Assembly (NCBI GenBank): GCA_020161935.1
Contig: JAIUNI010000010.1
Span: forward strand, 124,001 to 188,000
DNA: 64,000 nt
DNA from: Chloroflexota bacterium
GTDB lineage: Bacteria; Chloroflexota; Anaerolineae; Aggregatilineales; Phototrophicaceae
Reading direction: 5' to 3'
Shown: positions 1 through 8,454 of the stretch, one piece after another
Layout of the letters: every line of letters starts with the position of its first letter
How positions within the stretch are numbered: the first letter of the stretch is position 1
Notes under the pieces: model-generated
Database searches by the model: none
Told to the model about the DNA's origin: nothing
The model's input: the letters and a program-made list of their open reading frames with translations, nothing else
Made by a program: the position numbers and the translations under genes

Positions 1-117
1 TCAACCGTGAAGCAACGTGGTTCGCCTGTGGTGGCTGACACAGTAGGCATAATTGTTGTTGTGTGGTTTTATTTCCTAATGATGGAGTTCTATTTTAGAT
101 GGTGCAATCATGAGTGA
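1..117 (+). CDS. C-terminal end of a truncated upstream protein (possible)
   Basis: Frame 1 is open from the first base to a TGA at 115-117, giving 38 residues with one hydrophobic stretch (about residues 17-29). The stop lies just inside the next gene, whose ATG is at 110, an overlap typical of translational coupling. It could be the tail of a membrane protein co-transcribed with the next gene, or chance. No family can be assigned from so short a piece. Confidence 0.35.
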   Translation, partial: STVKQRGSPVVADTVGIIVVVWFYFLMMEFYFRWCNHE

Positions 118-577
118 GATAGGGTTTCTGATAATTATTACACTCTTGCTTTTAGCATTTTTCGCTATCGGCCTCGTATTGAGAAATCGCCCTCGAATGG
201 TGCAAAAAGTTGTAACAAGCATTATTTTTGTAGTCGTGTGTTTGTCTATAACGTTAATTGGCAGCGCAATCGGATTAGGTGTTTACCACTTTTATCATTA
301 TCAAGTTGAATCTTGTCAGTCTCAAACTCCGCCATGTCTTCCACAAAGTGAACAAGAACAGCTATTCCTCGCAGATATTCCACGTTTGACCATATGGCTG
401 ACGGTGCCAAAGTTCTTACGGCCTTCATGCGAAACAATTTCATCTGAGTTTTGCTATTTAGGACAGTCTTTTGATATGTCACCTTTTAACTACATTGCTG
501 GAACAATCTGTGGATTAATCTGTGTTGGCATTGTCCTTTTAGGAATGCGCCGCAAGCCTAGACAGGTCGTTACCTGA
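110..577 (+). CDS. Hypothetical membrane protein, three predicted TM helices
   Basis: This is a 155-residue protein of unknown function. It has hydrophobic segments at about residues 5-24, 34-58 and 129-146 and a polar loop of about 70 residues between the last two. The loop holds four cysteines (C69, C76, C107, C115), which could form disulfides if it faces outward. The C-terminus is basic, consistent with a cytoplasmic tail. Base composition is AT-richer than in the genes that follow, which may mean less conserved or more recently acquired sequence. No family is recognised. Confidence 0.6.
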   Translation: MSEIGFLIIITLLLLAFFAIGLVLRNRPRMVQKVVTSIIFVVVCLSITLIGSAIGLGVYHFYHYQVESCQSQTPPCLPQSEQEQLFLADIPRLTIWLTVPKFLRPSCETISSEFCYLGQSFDMSPFNYIAGTICGLICVGIVLLGMRRKPRQVVT

Positions 578-615
578 ATCAGTAAAAATTCTTTACAAAC
601 CTTCCGGTTAGAATT

Positions 616-651
616 GGGTTTGTTTTCAAAATCGCAAATGGAAACAAACCC
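616..651 (+). terminator. Hairpin downstream of the first gene
   Basis: A perfect 10-bp inverted repeat (GGGTTTGTTT at 616-625, AAACAAACCC at 642-651) lies 39 bases past the stop codon of the gene at 110-577. It has no T-run, so it is only a candidate terminator or 3'-end-stabilising hairpin. A second small hairpin (TTGCCTG/CAGGCAA, 686-704) follows, just beyond the end of the converging dehydratase gene. Confidence 0.4.
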
Positions 652-728
652 TCCTGAGCCTTAAAGACCTCAAATTTGCCTGTTATTGCCTGTAAAACAG
701 GCAAGCCGCTAAAGTTTGAATCCCGCCG

Positions 729-1685
729 CTAAATTTCGTGCTTAAAAATTTTAGTCAGCTTGTCGAAGTCGATGTTGCCGCCGCTGACGACACACACGAC
801 TTTGCCGCCGCCAGCTTTACCGGCTAAGGCCGCTGCTACGCCGGTCGCACCTGCACCCTCGGCAATCACACGGTTACGCTCGGCTAGCAGCCGCACGGCT
901 TCGGCAACCTCCGCCAACGACATCACCAACGACCCGTCGAGCAGCATTTTGGCTAACGGCCACATATCGTCTAGCACACTGCCACTGCCGATGCCATCCA
1001 CGAAGCTGGCTTGGTAGTTGATCGCCACTTTTTCACCGGCTGCCAACGCCCCTGCAAATGCCGCTGATGTTTCCACCTCGCCTGCGTAAATCAGCGTATT
1101 CGGCTTCAAGGCTTTCACGGCTGTTGCTATGCCACAGCTTAACCCGCCGCCACCGTATGGCACGATAATGGTGTCCACATCCGGCAGGTCTTCCAAGATT
1201 TCCAAGCCAATGGTTCCGTTACCCGCCATCACCGCCGGATCGCTGACCGGATGCACGAACAGGCCGTCCAACCCCGCATATTGATGTGTCACCATCACAT
1301 TCCACCACTCGTCGAACGGCACTTTGATAATCTCGCCGCCCAGCCGTTTGATGGCCGCTAACTTGGTTTCCGGTGCATGGTCAGGCACCACCGCCGTTGA
1401 CGGAATGCCCAGCCGCCGCGCATTCCACGCCACGCCTTGCGCCATATTGCCAGCACTACAGGTATACACGCCTTTCGCCAACTGCTCCGGTGTCGCCAAG
1501 CCGATGGCATTGGCCGCACCGCGCAGCTTGAACGACCCGATAGGCTGCAAGTTTTCGAGCTTGAGGTAAATTTCAGCAGGGGCATTATCGACATTGAGCT
1601 TAATCAACGGTGTTCGGATGACCGAACCGGCAATCCGTTCCCGTGCCGCTTGAATATCCGCTAAGGTTACAGGATTAGTCGTCAT
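729..1685 (-). CDS. Threonine dehydratase-like PLP enzyme
   Basis: This is a fold-type II PLP enzyme of the serine/threonine dehydratase family, 319 residues from the ATG at 1685; a TTG seven codons upstream is a weaker start. The PLP lysine is K53 in GSFKLRGA, and the glycine-rich phosphate loop is VPYGGGGLSCG. There is no C-terminal ACT regulatory domain, so it looks like a catabolic type rather than biosynthetic IlvA. The start lies inside the end of the upstream cyclodeaminase-like gene, so the two are translationally coupled. The same pairing occurs in ectoine use (EutB/EutC) and in the beta-hydroxyaspartate cycle (BhcB/BhcD). The substrate cannot be fixed here, because the partner genes of either pathway are not in view. 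Confidence 0.85.
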   Translation of the reverse strand: MTTNPVTLADIQAARERIAGSVIRTPLIKLNVDNAPAEIYLKLENLQPIGSFKLRGAANAIGLATPEQLAKGVYTCSAGNMAQGVAWNARRLGIPSTAVVPDHAPETKLAAIKRLGGEIIKVPFDEWWNVMVTHQYAGLDGLFVHPVSDPAVMAGNGTIGLEILEDLPDVDTIIVPYGGGGLSCGIATAVKALKPNTLIYAGEVETSAAFAGALAAGEKVAINYQASFVDGIGSGSVLDDMWPLAKMLLDGSLVMSLAEVAEAVRLLAERNRVIAEGAGATGVAAALAGKAGGGKVVCVVSGGNIDFDKLTKIFKHEI

Positions 1686-2679
1686 CGCGGCTGCCTCCCA
1701 ATTCAACAGCGGTTCCCACGTTTTGGGCTAAGGCTTTGGTGTAAATATGATGTGCTGAGGCGACATCCTCGACCGCCAAGCCCAGCGACTTGAACAGCGT
1801 AATCTCGTCGTCGGACTCGCGGCCTTTTACCCGACCCAGCAGCACTTCGCCGACTTCGCCCTTGATGTGGTCATCGGTAATCGCGCCTTCTTTTTTCGGG
1901 AACAGGAAGTCACCGGCCTCGTTCAAGGTTGATTCGCGCCGATCTACGAACAGCTTGGATTTCACCATCGCGGCAGTATCCAGCTCCCGTGTAAAAGCCA
2001 CGCTTGACCCCACGGCGTTGATATGCACACCCGGCTTTAACCAGTCGCCCTTTAACACCGGTTCCGGTGATGATGTCGTGGTGCAGATGATGTCCGCACC
2101 CTCAACCGCTGCTTCGGCATCGGCAACCGCTTCAATCTGGATGTCGTAGCGTTTGCCTTCACGTTCGGCAAAGGCTTTGGCTTTCTCGCCATTGCGGCTC
2201 CACACGCGCACCCGCCGGATGTCCCGCGCCACCAACATGGCCGCTAGATGCGACTTGGCCTGAATACCGGAACCGAATATTGTCAGGTCGCCCGCATCTT
2301 TTCGTGCTAATATTCGTGTCGCCACGCCGCTGACGGCTGCCGTCCGAATGGCGGTAATCTCGCTGGCATCGACAATCGCTAGAAGCTGACCGTGCTTGGT
2401 TTCATAGAGCATCACCGCGCCGATATGCGAATCGTACTCGGTGCCGTGATTACCCGGAAAGACACTCACGACCTTCAAGCCCATCATGCCGATGCTGCCC
2501 AAGTAGCTGGGCATCATGCCTAACGCGCCGACTTTTTCCGGCAGCCACATGACCGGCCGCAGCGGTAAAATGGCGTTGCCTTCCGCCAACGTTTTCAGCG
2601 TATCGGCCATCACATCCATGCACTCGTCCATCGGCAGCAGCCGCCGCACCTCGCGCTGGTTAATCATCAATACTTTCAT
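1675..2679 (-). CDS. Ornithine cyclodeaminase/mu-crystallin family protein
   Basis: This 334-residue protein belongs to the ornithine cyclodeaminase/mu-crystallin family of NAD(P)-dependent enzymes acting on amino or imino acids. A family-typical lysine lies in MGLKVVSVFPGN, the conserved EITAIRTAA segment follows, and the dinucleotide-binding glycine motif is FGSGIQAKSHL. Related enzymes include ornithine cyclodeaminase, alanine dehydrogenase, iminosuccinate reductase (BhcD) and EutC. It is first in a two-gene unit with the dehydratase-like gene, overlapping it by 11 bases. A reaction in which the dehydratase makes an enamine/imine that this enzyme reduces or deaminates is plausible but inferred. 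Confidence 0.85.
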   Translation of the reverse strand: MKVLMINQREVRRLLPMDECMDVMADTLKTLAEGNAILPLRPVMWLPEKVGALGMMPSYLGSIGMMGLKVVSVFPGNHGTEYDSHIGAVMLYETKHGQLLAIVDASEITAIRTAAVSGVATRILARKDAGDLTIFGSGIQAKSHLAAMLVARDIRRVRVWSRNGEKAKAFAEREGKRYDIQIEAVADAEAAVEGADIICTTTSSPEPVLKGDWLKPGVHINAVGSSVAFTRELDTAAMVKSKLFVDRRESTLNEAGDFLFPKKEGAITDDHIKGEVGEVLLGRVKGRESDDEITLFKSLGLAVEDVASAHHIYTKALAQNVGTAVELGGSRDDD

Positions 2680-2699
2680 GGATAAATCCTTTCTGGAGT

Positions 2700-2740
2700 A
2701 GTCGTCAGCTATCAGTCGCCAGTCACCTGCTCACACACGT
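2700..2740. repeat. Heptamer-type intergenic repeat
   Basis: Upstream of the cyclodeaminase-like gene, AGTC-centred units recur with a 7-base step (AGTCGTC, AGCTATC, AGTCGCC, AGTCACC). The same kind of sequence recurs at 51462-51497 and within 51641-52320. It is followed at about 2765-2790 by a copy of the AACCGCCAAGTC repeat family. Confidence 0.5.
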
Positions 2741-2825
2741 AAAGTCTCGAAAGTCACAAGAAAAGATTAACCGCCAAGTCACCAAGTACAAGCTACGCCA
2801 GTACAGCACACAACGGTACTGGAGA

Positions 2826-3809
2826 TTAAAAACCCGGAAATAAGGCGGTTAGTTCGTCGCGTTCCTCGGTGGTCAGGTTTAGGCTCAAACCTTCGGTCAC
2901 GGGTTGGAAATGGGCAGGTTTCCGCGGCCCGATGACCGGCGCAGTCACCAACGGATTGCTCAACAGCCACGCCATCGCCAAGCCGCCCATGCTTACGCCG
3001 CGCTTCTCAGCTTGTGCCTTAAACGCCGCCAGCGCATCAAACGTACTCTGGTTGACGAGCTTCTGGTACGGCTCCGGTCGCATCGACATTCTCGACCCTT
3101 CGGAAAAGTCGGCTGCTGATTGGTACTTGCCGGTCAGCCAGCCCCCCGCCAACGGGCTAAATGGTGTGTAGCCCAACTGCTGGTCGGCACACAAAGGCAG
3201 CACTTCGCGGTCATCGCCGCGTTCCAGCAGGCTGTAGGAGTTTTGCACCCACTCGAAACGGTGCAGGTTGTACTTGTCGCTGATCCACAGCGCCTTCGCC
3301 AGCAGCCAACCGGGCATATTCGAACCGCCGATGTAATGCACTTTTCCCTGCCGCACGAGGTCATCCATCGCTCGGACGGTTTCTTCCAGCGGTGTCGTCG
3401 GGTCTGGTTCGTGCATCAGGTACATATCAATGTGGTCAACGCCCAATCGCTCCAAGCTGCGCTCCACCTGCCGCAGGATGTGCCGCCGGGATAAGCCCCA
3501 ATCATTTGGCCCATCGCCCACCGGATTAAACACTTTGGAGGTCAGGATGAGTTGGTCACGGACGGCAGCGTCTTTGCCTTTCAGCCATTTGCCGATCATG
3601 GTTTCGCTGCGCCCACCACCATAGGCATCGGCTGTATCGAAGGTGTTGATGCCCATTTCCCACGCGGTATCCATAATGGCGAAGGCTTCTTCTTCGGTAT
3701 CACCCTTGCCGAAAAAGGCTGGTGAACTGCCGATGCCGCCGAAGTTCCCACAGCCCAAGATGATTTTTGAGATTTTTAAGCCGGTTCGCCCCAAGTTGGT
3801 ATAACGCAC
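2826..3809 (-). CDS. Aldo/keto reductase
   Basis: This is an NADPH-dependent aldo/keto reductase of the bacterial YajO/AKR-other type with a (beta/alpha)8 barrel. I chose the GTG at 3809 (327 residues) because it follows an AGAAGGGG ribosome-binding site and begins at the canonical RYTNLGRTGLKIS start of the family; a longer frame from a TTG at 3875 adds an unrelated basic stretch. The catalytic tetrad is visible as D58 and Y63 (FDTADAYG), K92 (TSK) and H133 (LMHEPDP). The substrate is unknown. It stands alone, divergent from the livJ gene, and may act on sugar or aldehyde products of this region. Confidence 0.88.
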   Translation of the reverse strand: MRYTNLGRTGLKISKIILGCGNFGGIGSSPAFFGKGDTEEEAFAIMDTAWEMGINTFDTADAYGGGRSETMIGKWLKGKDAAVRDQLILTSKVFNPVGDGPNDWGLSRRHILRQVERSLERLGVDHIDMYLMHEPDPTTPLEETVRAMDDLVRQGKVHYIGGSNMPGWLLAKALWISDKYNLHRFEWVQNSYSLLERGDDREVLPLCADQQLGYTPFSPLAGGWLTGKYQSAADFSEGSRMSMRPEPYQKLVNQSTFDALAAFKAQAEKRGVSMGGLAMAWLLSNPLVTAPVIGPRKPAHFQPVTEGLSLNLTTEERDELTALFPGF

Positions 3810-4012
3810 GATGCTGCCCCTTCTATTCGGAAATATGCGGTGAGTATAGCGCCTCGCCCGTCTGTGCCAAGCCAACCATTCAGTCCGTTACTTCCATTTG
3901 GATAAGTTGCGCCGATAGCCATGTAACGGTATAACTTTAGACTTGATGACCTTGTATAAACTGAATAGGGTCGTTGATAAAAGCTCGTTTTTTAAGAAAG
4001 GTTAGCATCGTC

Positions 4013-5197
4013 ATGTTCAAGTTTAGAAAGTCGCTTGTTGGAGTACTGGCTTTAGCTGTCGTGCCGATGGCTTTAAACTCAGTCGTATTCGCCCAGCCGG
4101 AAGGCACGGTAAAGATTGGTATTATGGCTCCGATCACCGGCCCCGCTGGTTCGATTGGTACCGAGCAGTTGAATTGGGCCAAGCTCGCCGTCGCGGATTT
4201 CAACGCTGCTAGCGGTTGGAACGTGGAATTGGTGGAAGGTGACACCCAGATTGATCCGGCGATTGCCGTCACCGTCGCCGAGTCGATGATCGCCGACCCC
4301 GAAATTTACGCGGTTGTTGGCCCTGCTGGCAGCCAAGAAGTTTCGGCTGTTGGTGCCGCCTTTGCAGAGGCTAACTTGGTCACCATTTCCGGTTCGGCTA
4401 CCGACCCCGGATTGACTCAAGGTGACTTCAGCACGTTCTTCCGTGTCGTCCCCACGGATGCTGACCAAGGCCCGACCGATGGTGAATTTATCGCCAATGA
4501 ACTCGGCGCAACCAAGCTGTTCGTCATCGACGACCAGACCTCGTACGCCGTTGGTTTGGCTGACCAAGCCAGCGCCGCTTTTGAAGAAGCTGGTGGCGAA
4601 ATTGTTGGTCGTGAATCGGTCACACAGGACGATCAGGACTTCTCGACCATCGTGACCAAAGCCGCTGGTGCTGGTGCCGAAGTGATCTTCTTCCCCGGCC
4701 AGATTGCCTCGCAGGGTGCATTAGTCGCACAGGCGATTGCGGAACAGGGTGCAGACATTGTTCTGTTCGGCGCTGACGGTTTCCAATCGGTTGATGACTT
4801 TATCAAGGGTTCGGCTGGCACGGCTGAAGGCGCTTATGTTTCGGCCTTCGCGCCCGATATTCACAATCTGGAATCGTCGGCTGATGTTGTTGCCCGTTAC
4901 ACCGAACAATACGGTGAATTCGGCACGTTCGGCCCGCCCACCTATGCCGCGACGATGGTCGTTCTGGAAGCCATCTGGCGTGCATCTGAAGCCGGTGATC
5001 TGACCCGTGAAGCGGTTGTCACAGAAGTCGCGAACACTGCTCAGGAACTCAGCGTCCTCGGTGGCCCGTTGGCCTTCGACGAAAATGGTGATGTTGAAGG
5101 TGCTTCGTTCTACATCTTCCAAGTGAAGGGTGATAACTTCGAGTTGGTTCCGACCACCGCAGCAGAACCCGAACCGGAAGCCACACCGGCGAGCTAA
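4013..5197 (+). CDS. livJ: Branched-chain amino acid-type ABC substrate-binding protein
   Basis: This is the extracytoplasmic binding protein of the Liv-type importer encoded just downstream (type I periplasmic-binding fold, Peripla_BP_6). The chosen ATG at 4013 follows a GAAAGG ribosome-binding site and starts a clear signal peptide (MFKFRKS, then a hydrophobic core ending at VVFAQP); there is no lipobox cysteine. The mature part opens with TVKIGIMAPITGP and ends in a Pro/Glu/Ala-rich tail. A hairpin between this gene and livH (5227-5259) would let it be made in excess over the permeases, as is usual. Liv-type proteins carry many ligands besides Leu/Ile/Val, so the substrate is open. Confidence 0.9.
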   Translation: MFKFRKSLVGVLALAVVPMALNSVVFAQPEGTVKIGIMAPITGPAGSIGTEQLNWAKLAVADFNAASGWNVELVEGDTQIDPAIAVTVAESMIADPEIYAVVGPAGSQEVSAVGAAFAEANLVTISGSATDPGLTQGDFSTFFRVVPTDADQGPTDGEFIANELGATKLFVIDDQTSYAVGLADQASAAFEEAGGEIVGRESVTQDDQDFSTIVTKAAGAGAEVIFFPGQIASQGALVAQAIAEQGADIVLFGADGFQSVDDFIKGSAGTAEGAYVSAFAPDIHNLESSADVVARYTEQYGEFGTFGPPTYAATMVVLEAIWRASEAGDLTREAVVTEVANTAQELSVLGGPLAFDENGDVEGASFYIFQVKGDNFELVPTTAAEPEPEATPAS

Positions 5198-5226
5198 ATC
5201 GGTTGTGGTTGTCGCATAAGCCAAGA

Positions 5227-5259
5227 AAATCAGGGTGATGCGTTGCGTCACCCTGATTT
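5227..5259 (+). terminator. Attenuator-type hairpin between livJ and livH
   Basis: A perfect 12-bp inverted repeat (AAATCAGGGTGA at 5227-5238, TCACCCTGATTT at 5248-5259, 9-base loop) lies 30 bases after the livJ stop. Only a short T-rich stretch follows, so it probably gives partial termination or protects the livJ mRNA 3' end. Confidence 0.65.
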
Positions 5260-5287
5260 GTTACATTCAAGAAGTTGAAATCAAGCT

Positions 5288-6217
5288 ATGGATCTTTTTC
5301 TCGCGCAATTACCCCAATTATTGATTAATGGATTGACGCTTGGTGCGGTGTATGCCCTGATTGCCCTCGGTTATTCGATGGTTTACGGTGTGCTGCAACT
5401 CCTTAATTTCGCACACGGCGATGTTTATATGGTGGGTGCCTTCATCGGCTACTTCGTCATGGTGGCTTTCCTGCCCGCTGACGGACCGCTGATCGCGCCG
5501 GCGATTATTATTATCCTGATGCTGGTGGTTGCGATGCTGGGCTGCGGTGCGCTCGGTGTTGTGATCGAACAATTTGCTTACCGACCGCTGCGGAATGCCC
5601 CGCGTATAGCACCGCTGATTAGCGCGTTAGGTGTGTCGTTCTTTATTCAAAACGCCATCCAACTGACGCTGACGGCAAAATTCCGTTCTTATGAAACCGC
5701 TAAATTAATCCCGCCCGGCTTCGGGTTGGACATCGGTGATGCACGGCTTTCGGCGACCCGCGCTCTAGTCATTGTGACGGCGATTGTCCTGATGATCGTG
5801 CTGCAATACCTCATTAAGCGGACACGCCTCGGTAAAGCGATGCGGGCTGTGGCGATTGACCGCGAGGCCGCCGCGATGATGGGCGTGAATGTCGATCAGG
5901 TTATCGTGTTTACCTTCTTCATCGGCAGTGCCTTAGCAGGTGCTGCGGGTGTTCTAACGGGGATCGTTTTTACCCGTGTTTGGCACTTCATGGGTTTCGC
6001 CGCAGGTCTCAAAGGGTTTACCGCCGCTGTGTTGGGCGGCATCGGCAATATCCCCGGCGCGATGCTCGGTGGGTTCATCCTCGGCTTGGCGGAAACGTTC
6101 GCGGTGGTTTTCGTCTCGTCTACTTATAAGGACATCATCGCCTTCATTGTGCTGATTATCGTCCTGTTATTACGCCCGCGTGGCTTGCTCGGCGCGCGCA
6201 TCCCGCAGAAGGTGTAG
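5288..6217 (+). CDS. livH: Liv-type ABC transporter permease LivH
   Basis: This is the first membrane subunit of the importer, 309 residues, with about eight hydrophobic helices. It shows the family hallmarks: INGLTLGAVYALIALGYSMVYG at the N-terminus (split here by its glycine positions), NFAHGD at about residues 39-44, and the cytoplasmic loop with MRAVAIDREAAAMMGV that contacts the ATPases. It is followed after three bases by livM. It works with LivM, LivG, LivF and the binding protein encoded upstream. Confidence 0.93.
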   Translation: MDLFLAQLPQLLINGLTLGAVYALIALGYSMVYGVLQLLNFAHGDVYMVGAFIGYFVMVAFLPADGPLIAPAIIIILMLVVAMLGCGALGVVIEQFAYRPLRNAPRIAPLISALGVSFFIQNAIQLTLTAKFRSYETAKLIPPGFGLDIGDARLSATRALVIVTAIVLMIVLQYLIKRTRLGKAMRAVAIDREAAAMMGVNVDQVIVFTFFIGSALAGAAGVLTGIVFTRVWHFMGFAAGLKGFTAAVLGGIGNIPGAMLGGFILGLAETFAVVFVSSTYKDIIAFIVLIIVLLLRPRGLLGARIPQKV

Positions 6218-6220
6218 GCC

Positions 6221-7663
6221 ATGTCACGCGATAAAATTGGTATCGACCAATGGGTAGAACAGTACGACCAGCGGGTAACCCGCGCTCGTGGTATCCAGCG
6301 GTTTATTGACCAGACGAGCAAGCGGCTGCCGGTGTGGGGCTGGTTGATCGTTATGGTACTGGTCGGGGCGCTGCTGCCGGTAGTGACGGCCAACACCTTC
6401 GCCATCCGTGTGGCGGGGAACATTGCCCTGATGGGCATACTGGCGCTGGGGTTGAACGTGGTGGTCGGCTACGCGGGGATGCTCGACCTCGGTTTCATCG
6501 CCTTTTACGGCATCGGCGCGTATGCCTATGCCTATCTCTCATCCGACTTTACAGGCATCCACCTGCCGACGTGGCTCAGTTTGCTGCTCATCATCGTTAT
6601 TTCGGCGTTGTTTGGCCTGCTGCTGGGTTCACCTTCACTGCGGTTGATCGGTGACTATCTGGCGATTGTGACGCTGGGCTTCGGGCAGATGTTCGTGCAG
6701 TTGACGACCAGCCTGACGCGCGTGGAACTGCCGGGACGGGCTGAACCGGTTGACCTGACGGGCGGCCCGAATGGTATCGTCAACCTTGACCCGTTGAGCT
6801 TTTTTGGTTTACAGGCCACAACCGTCGTTCACTATTATCTGATCCTGCTGGTGGTGCTGGCGCTTTCGACGCTCATCATTTACCACCTGTACCAATCACG
6901 AGTGGGTAGGGCTTGGCGGGCGCTGCGTGAGGATGAACTGGCGGCAGAAGCGATGGGGATGCCTACGCGCCGACTCAAGCTGCAAGCCTTCGCTATCGGT
7001 GCGGCGTTTGCAGGGTTTAGCGGGGCGTTGTTCGCGGCGTGGCAGGGGTCGGTCTTCCCCGGTAACTTTGATACTACACTGCTGATTACGATTTACGCGA
7101 TACTGGTGTTGGGCGGCCTCGGCAGTTTGCGGGGTGTGCTGCTCGGCGCGTTGATTATGATCGCCGTGCCGGACATCCTGCGGAATGCGCCGCTGGCCGG
7201 AACGCTGTTTTATATCGGTGTGGTGGTCACGCTGTTTTCGATGATTAAGCCGCGCTGGCAGGCGGTGGCGCTCGTGCTAGCGACGGTAGTATTCGGCGTT
7301 ATCTTGCGGGCGGTGCTAGTGGGCGCGAACCCTGAGGCGTTCGAGGCGGTCAAGGCGACCGGCGCATGGTTGAATGATGCGGTGCGCGGGTGGCTGCCGA
7401 TACCGACGAATGCTGTCGATATTGGAAATGCCGCGTTTGCGCTGCTGATCGTGATGGTGCTGGTGGTCAGCCGGATCAAGAACCCGATATGGCGCTTGGT
7501 TGGGCTTGTCCCCACGCTCTACACGTTGGTGTTCGTGTGGGAAACGCGCTTGTCGGTTGAGCCGAGCGTGACGCGCTTGCTGTTCGTGGGCGTTTTGTTG
7601 ATCGTGCTGATGGTTTACCGACCGAATGGGCTGCTCGGTCAGCGGCGGGTGGAGATTGTGTAA
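6221..7663 (+). CDS. livM: Liv-type ABC transporter permease LivM, long form
   Basis: This is the second membrane subunit of the importer. Residues 60-340 carry the LivM core, including GLNVVVGYAGMLDLGFIAFYGIGAY-type sequence and the ATPase-contact loop WRALREDELAAEAMGM. At 480 residues it is longer than usual (about 320-420). An N-terminal charged stretch of about 35 residues precedes the first helix, and residues 340-480 add several extra hydrophobic segments, ending in MVYRPNGLLGQRR, a LivM-like C-terminus. It lies three bases after livH and two bases before livG, so co-translation is likely. Confidence 0.92.
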   Translation: MSRDKIGIDQWVEQYDQRVTRARGIQRFIDQTSKRLPVWGWLIVMVLVGALLPVVTANTFAIRVAGNIALMGILALGLNVVVGYAGMLDLGFIAFYGIGAYAYAYLSSDFTGIHLPTWLSLLLIIVISALFGLLLGSPSLRLIGDYLAIVTLGFGQMFVQLTTSLTRVELPGRAEPVDLTGGPNGIVNLDPLSFFGLQATTVVHYYLILLVVLALSTLIIYHLYQSRVGRAWRALREDELAAEAMGMPTRRLKLQAFAIGAAFAGFSGALFAAWQGSVFPGNFDTTLLITIYAILVLGGLGSLRGVLLGALIMIAVPDILRNAPLAGTLFYIGVVVTLFSMIKPRWQAVALVLATVVFGVILRAVLVGANPEAFEAVKATGAWLNDAVRGWLPIPTNAVDIGNAAFALLIVMVLVVSRIKNPIWRLVGLVPTLYTLVFVWETRLSVEPSVTRLLFVGVLLIVLMVYRPNGLLGQRRVEIV

Positions 7664-7665
7664 GT

Positions 7666-8454
7666 ATGGCGTTATTTGAACTTCAAAATGTATCCAAGCA
7701 CTTTGGTGGCTTGCAGGTCGTCAAGGATTTGTCGTTCTCGGTCGAGAAGGGCGAGATCGTCAGCTTGATCGGCCCGAACGGCGCGGGTAAAACCACGGTG
7801 CTGAACCTGATTACCGGCTTGTACAAACCGGATTCGGGCAAGATTAGCTTTAACGGGCAATCGCTAGCAGGCATGGAAGTCAACCAGATTACACGGTTGG
7901 GCATCGCGCGGACGTTCCAGAACCTGCGGCTGTTCCTGAATATGAGCATCATCGAGAATGTGATGAGCGCGGCTTACCTGCGAACCAGCGCGAACTGGTT
8001 CCAGATTATCGCGCGAACGTCGGGCTACCGCAGCGAGGAACAGCGCATCCGGCAGCTCGCCGAGCAGAAGCTGGCCTTCTTCGGTGAGCGGTTGGTCGGC
8101 TACCGTTATGACCAACCGGCCTACAGCCTGTCGTATGCCAACCGTCGGCGGCTCGAAATCGCGCGGGCGATGATGACCGAGCCGAAACTCCTGCTGCTGG
8201 ATGAACCGGCAGCCGGTATGAACCCCAAAGAGACACAGGAAGTCACGCAGTTGATCGGCCAACTGCGAGATGAACTCGACCTGACGATTATCCTGATCGA
8301 GCATGATATGGGCGTGGTCGGGGGGATTTCTGACCGCGTGATCGCGCTCGACCACGGTGAGAAGATCGCCGAAGGGTCGTTTGACGCGGTGGCGACCGAC
8401 CCGCTGGTGATCGAGGCTTATCTCGGACGTAATGAAAATATGGTGCGGAAATGA
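7666..8454 (+). CDS. livG: Liv-type ABC transporter ATP-binding protein LivG
   Basis: This is one of the two cytoplasmic ATPases of the importer, 262 residues. Visible motifs are Walker A GPNGAGKTT, a signature region LSYANRRRLEIARAM (the usual LSGGQ-like loop is replaced by LSYANR, a common LivG variant), Walker B LLLLDEPAAGMNP and the switch histidine in LIEHDMGVV. It overlaps livF by four bases (ATGA). Confidence 0.94.
   Translation: MALFELQNVSKHFGGLQVVKDLSFSVEKGEIVSLIGPNGAGKTTVLNLITGLYKPDSGKISFNGQSLAGMEVNQITRLGIARTFQNLRLFLNMSIIENVMSAAYLRTSANWFQIIARTSGYRSEEQRIRQLAEQKLAFFGERLVGYRYDQPAYSLSYANRRRLEIARAMMTEPKLLLLDEPAAGMNPKETQEVTQLIGQLRDELDLTIILIEHDMGVVGGISDRVIALDHGEKIAEGSFDAVATDPLVIEAYLGRNENMVRK

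Noticed and set aside
3876..4012. Promoter of livJ (TATAAA at 3955-3960)
   Set aside because: A -10-like box exists, but no acceptable -35 lies 15-19 bases upstream, so I did not list it as a feature.
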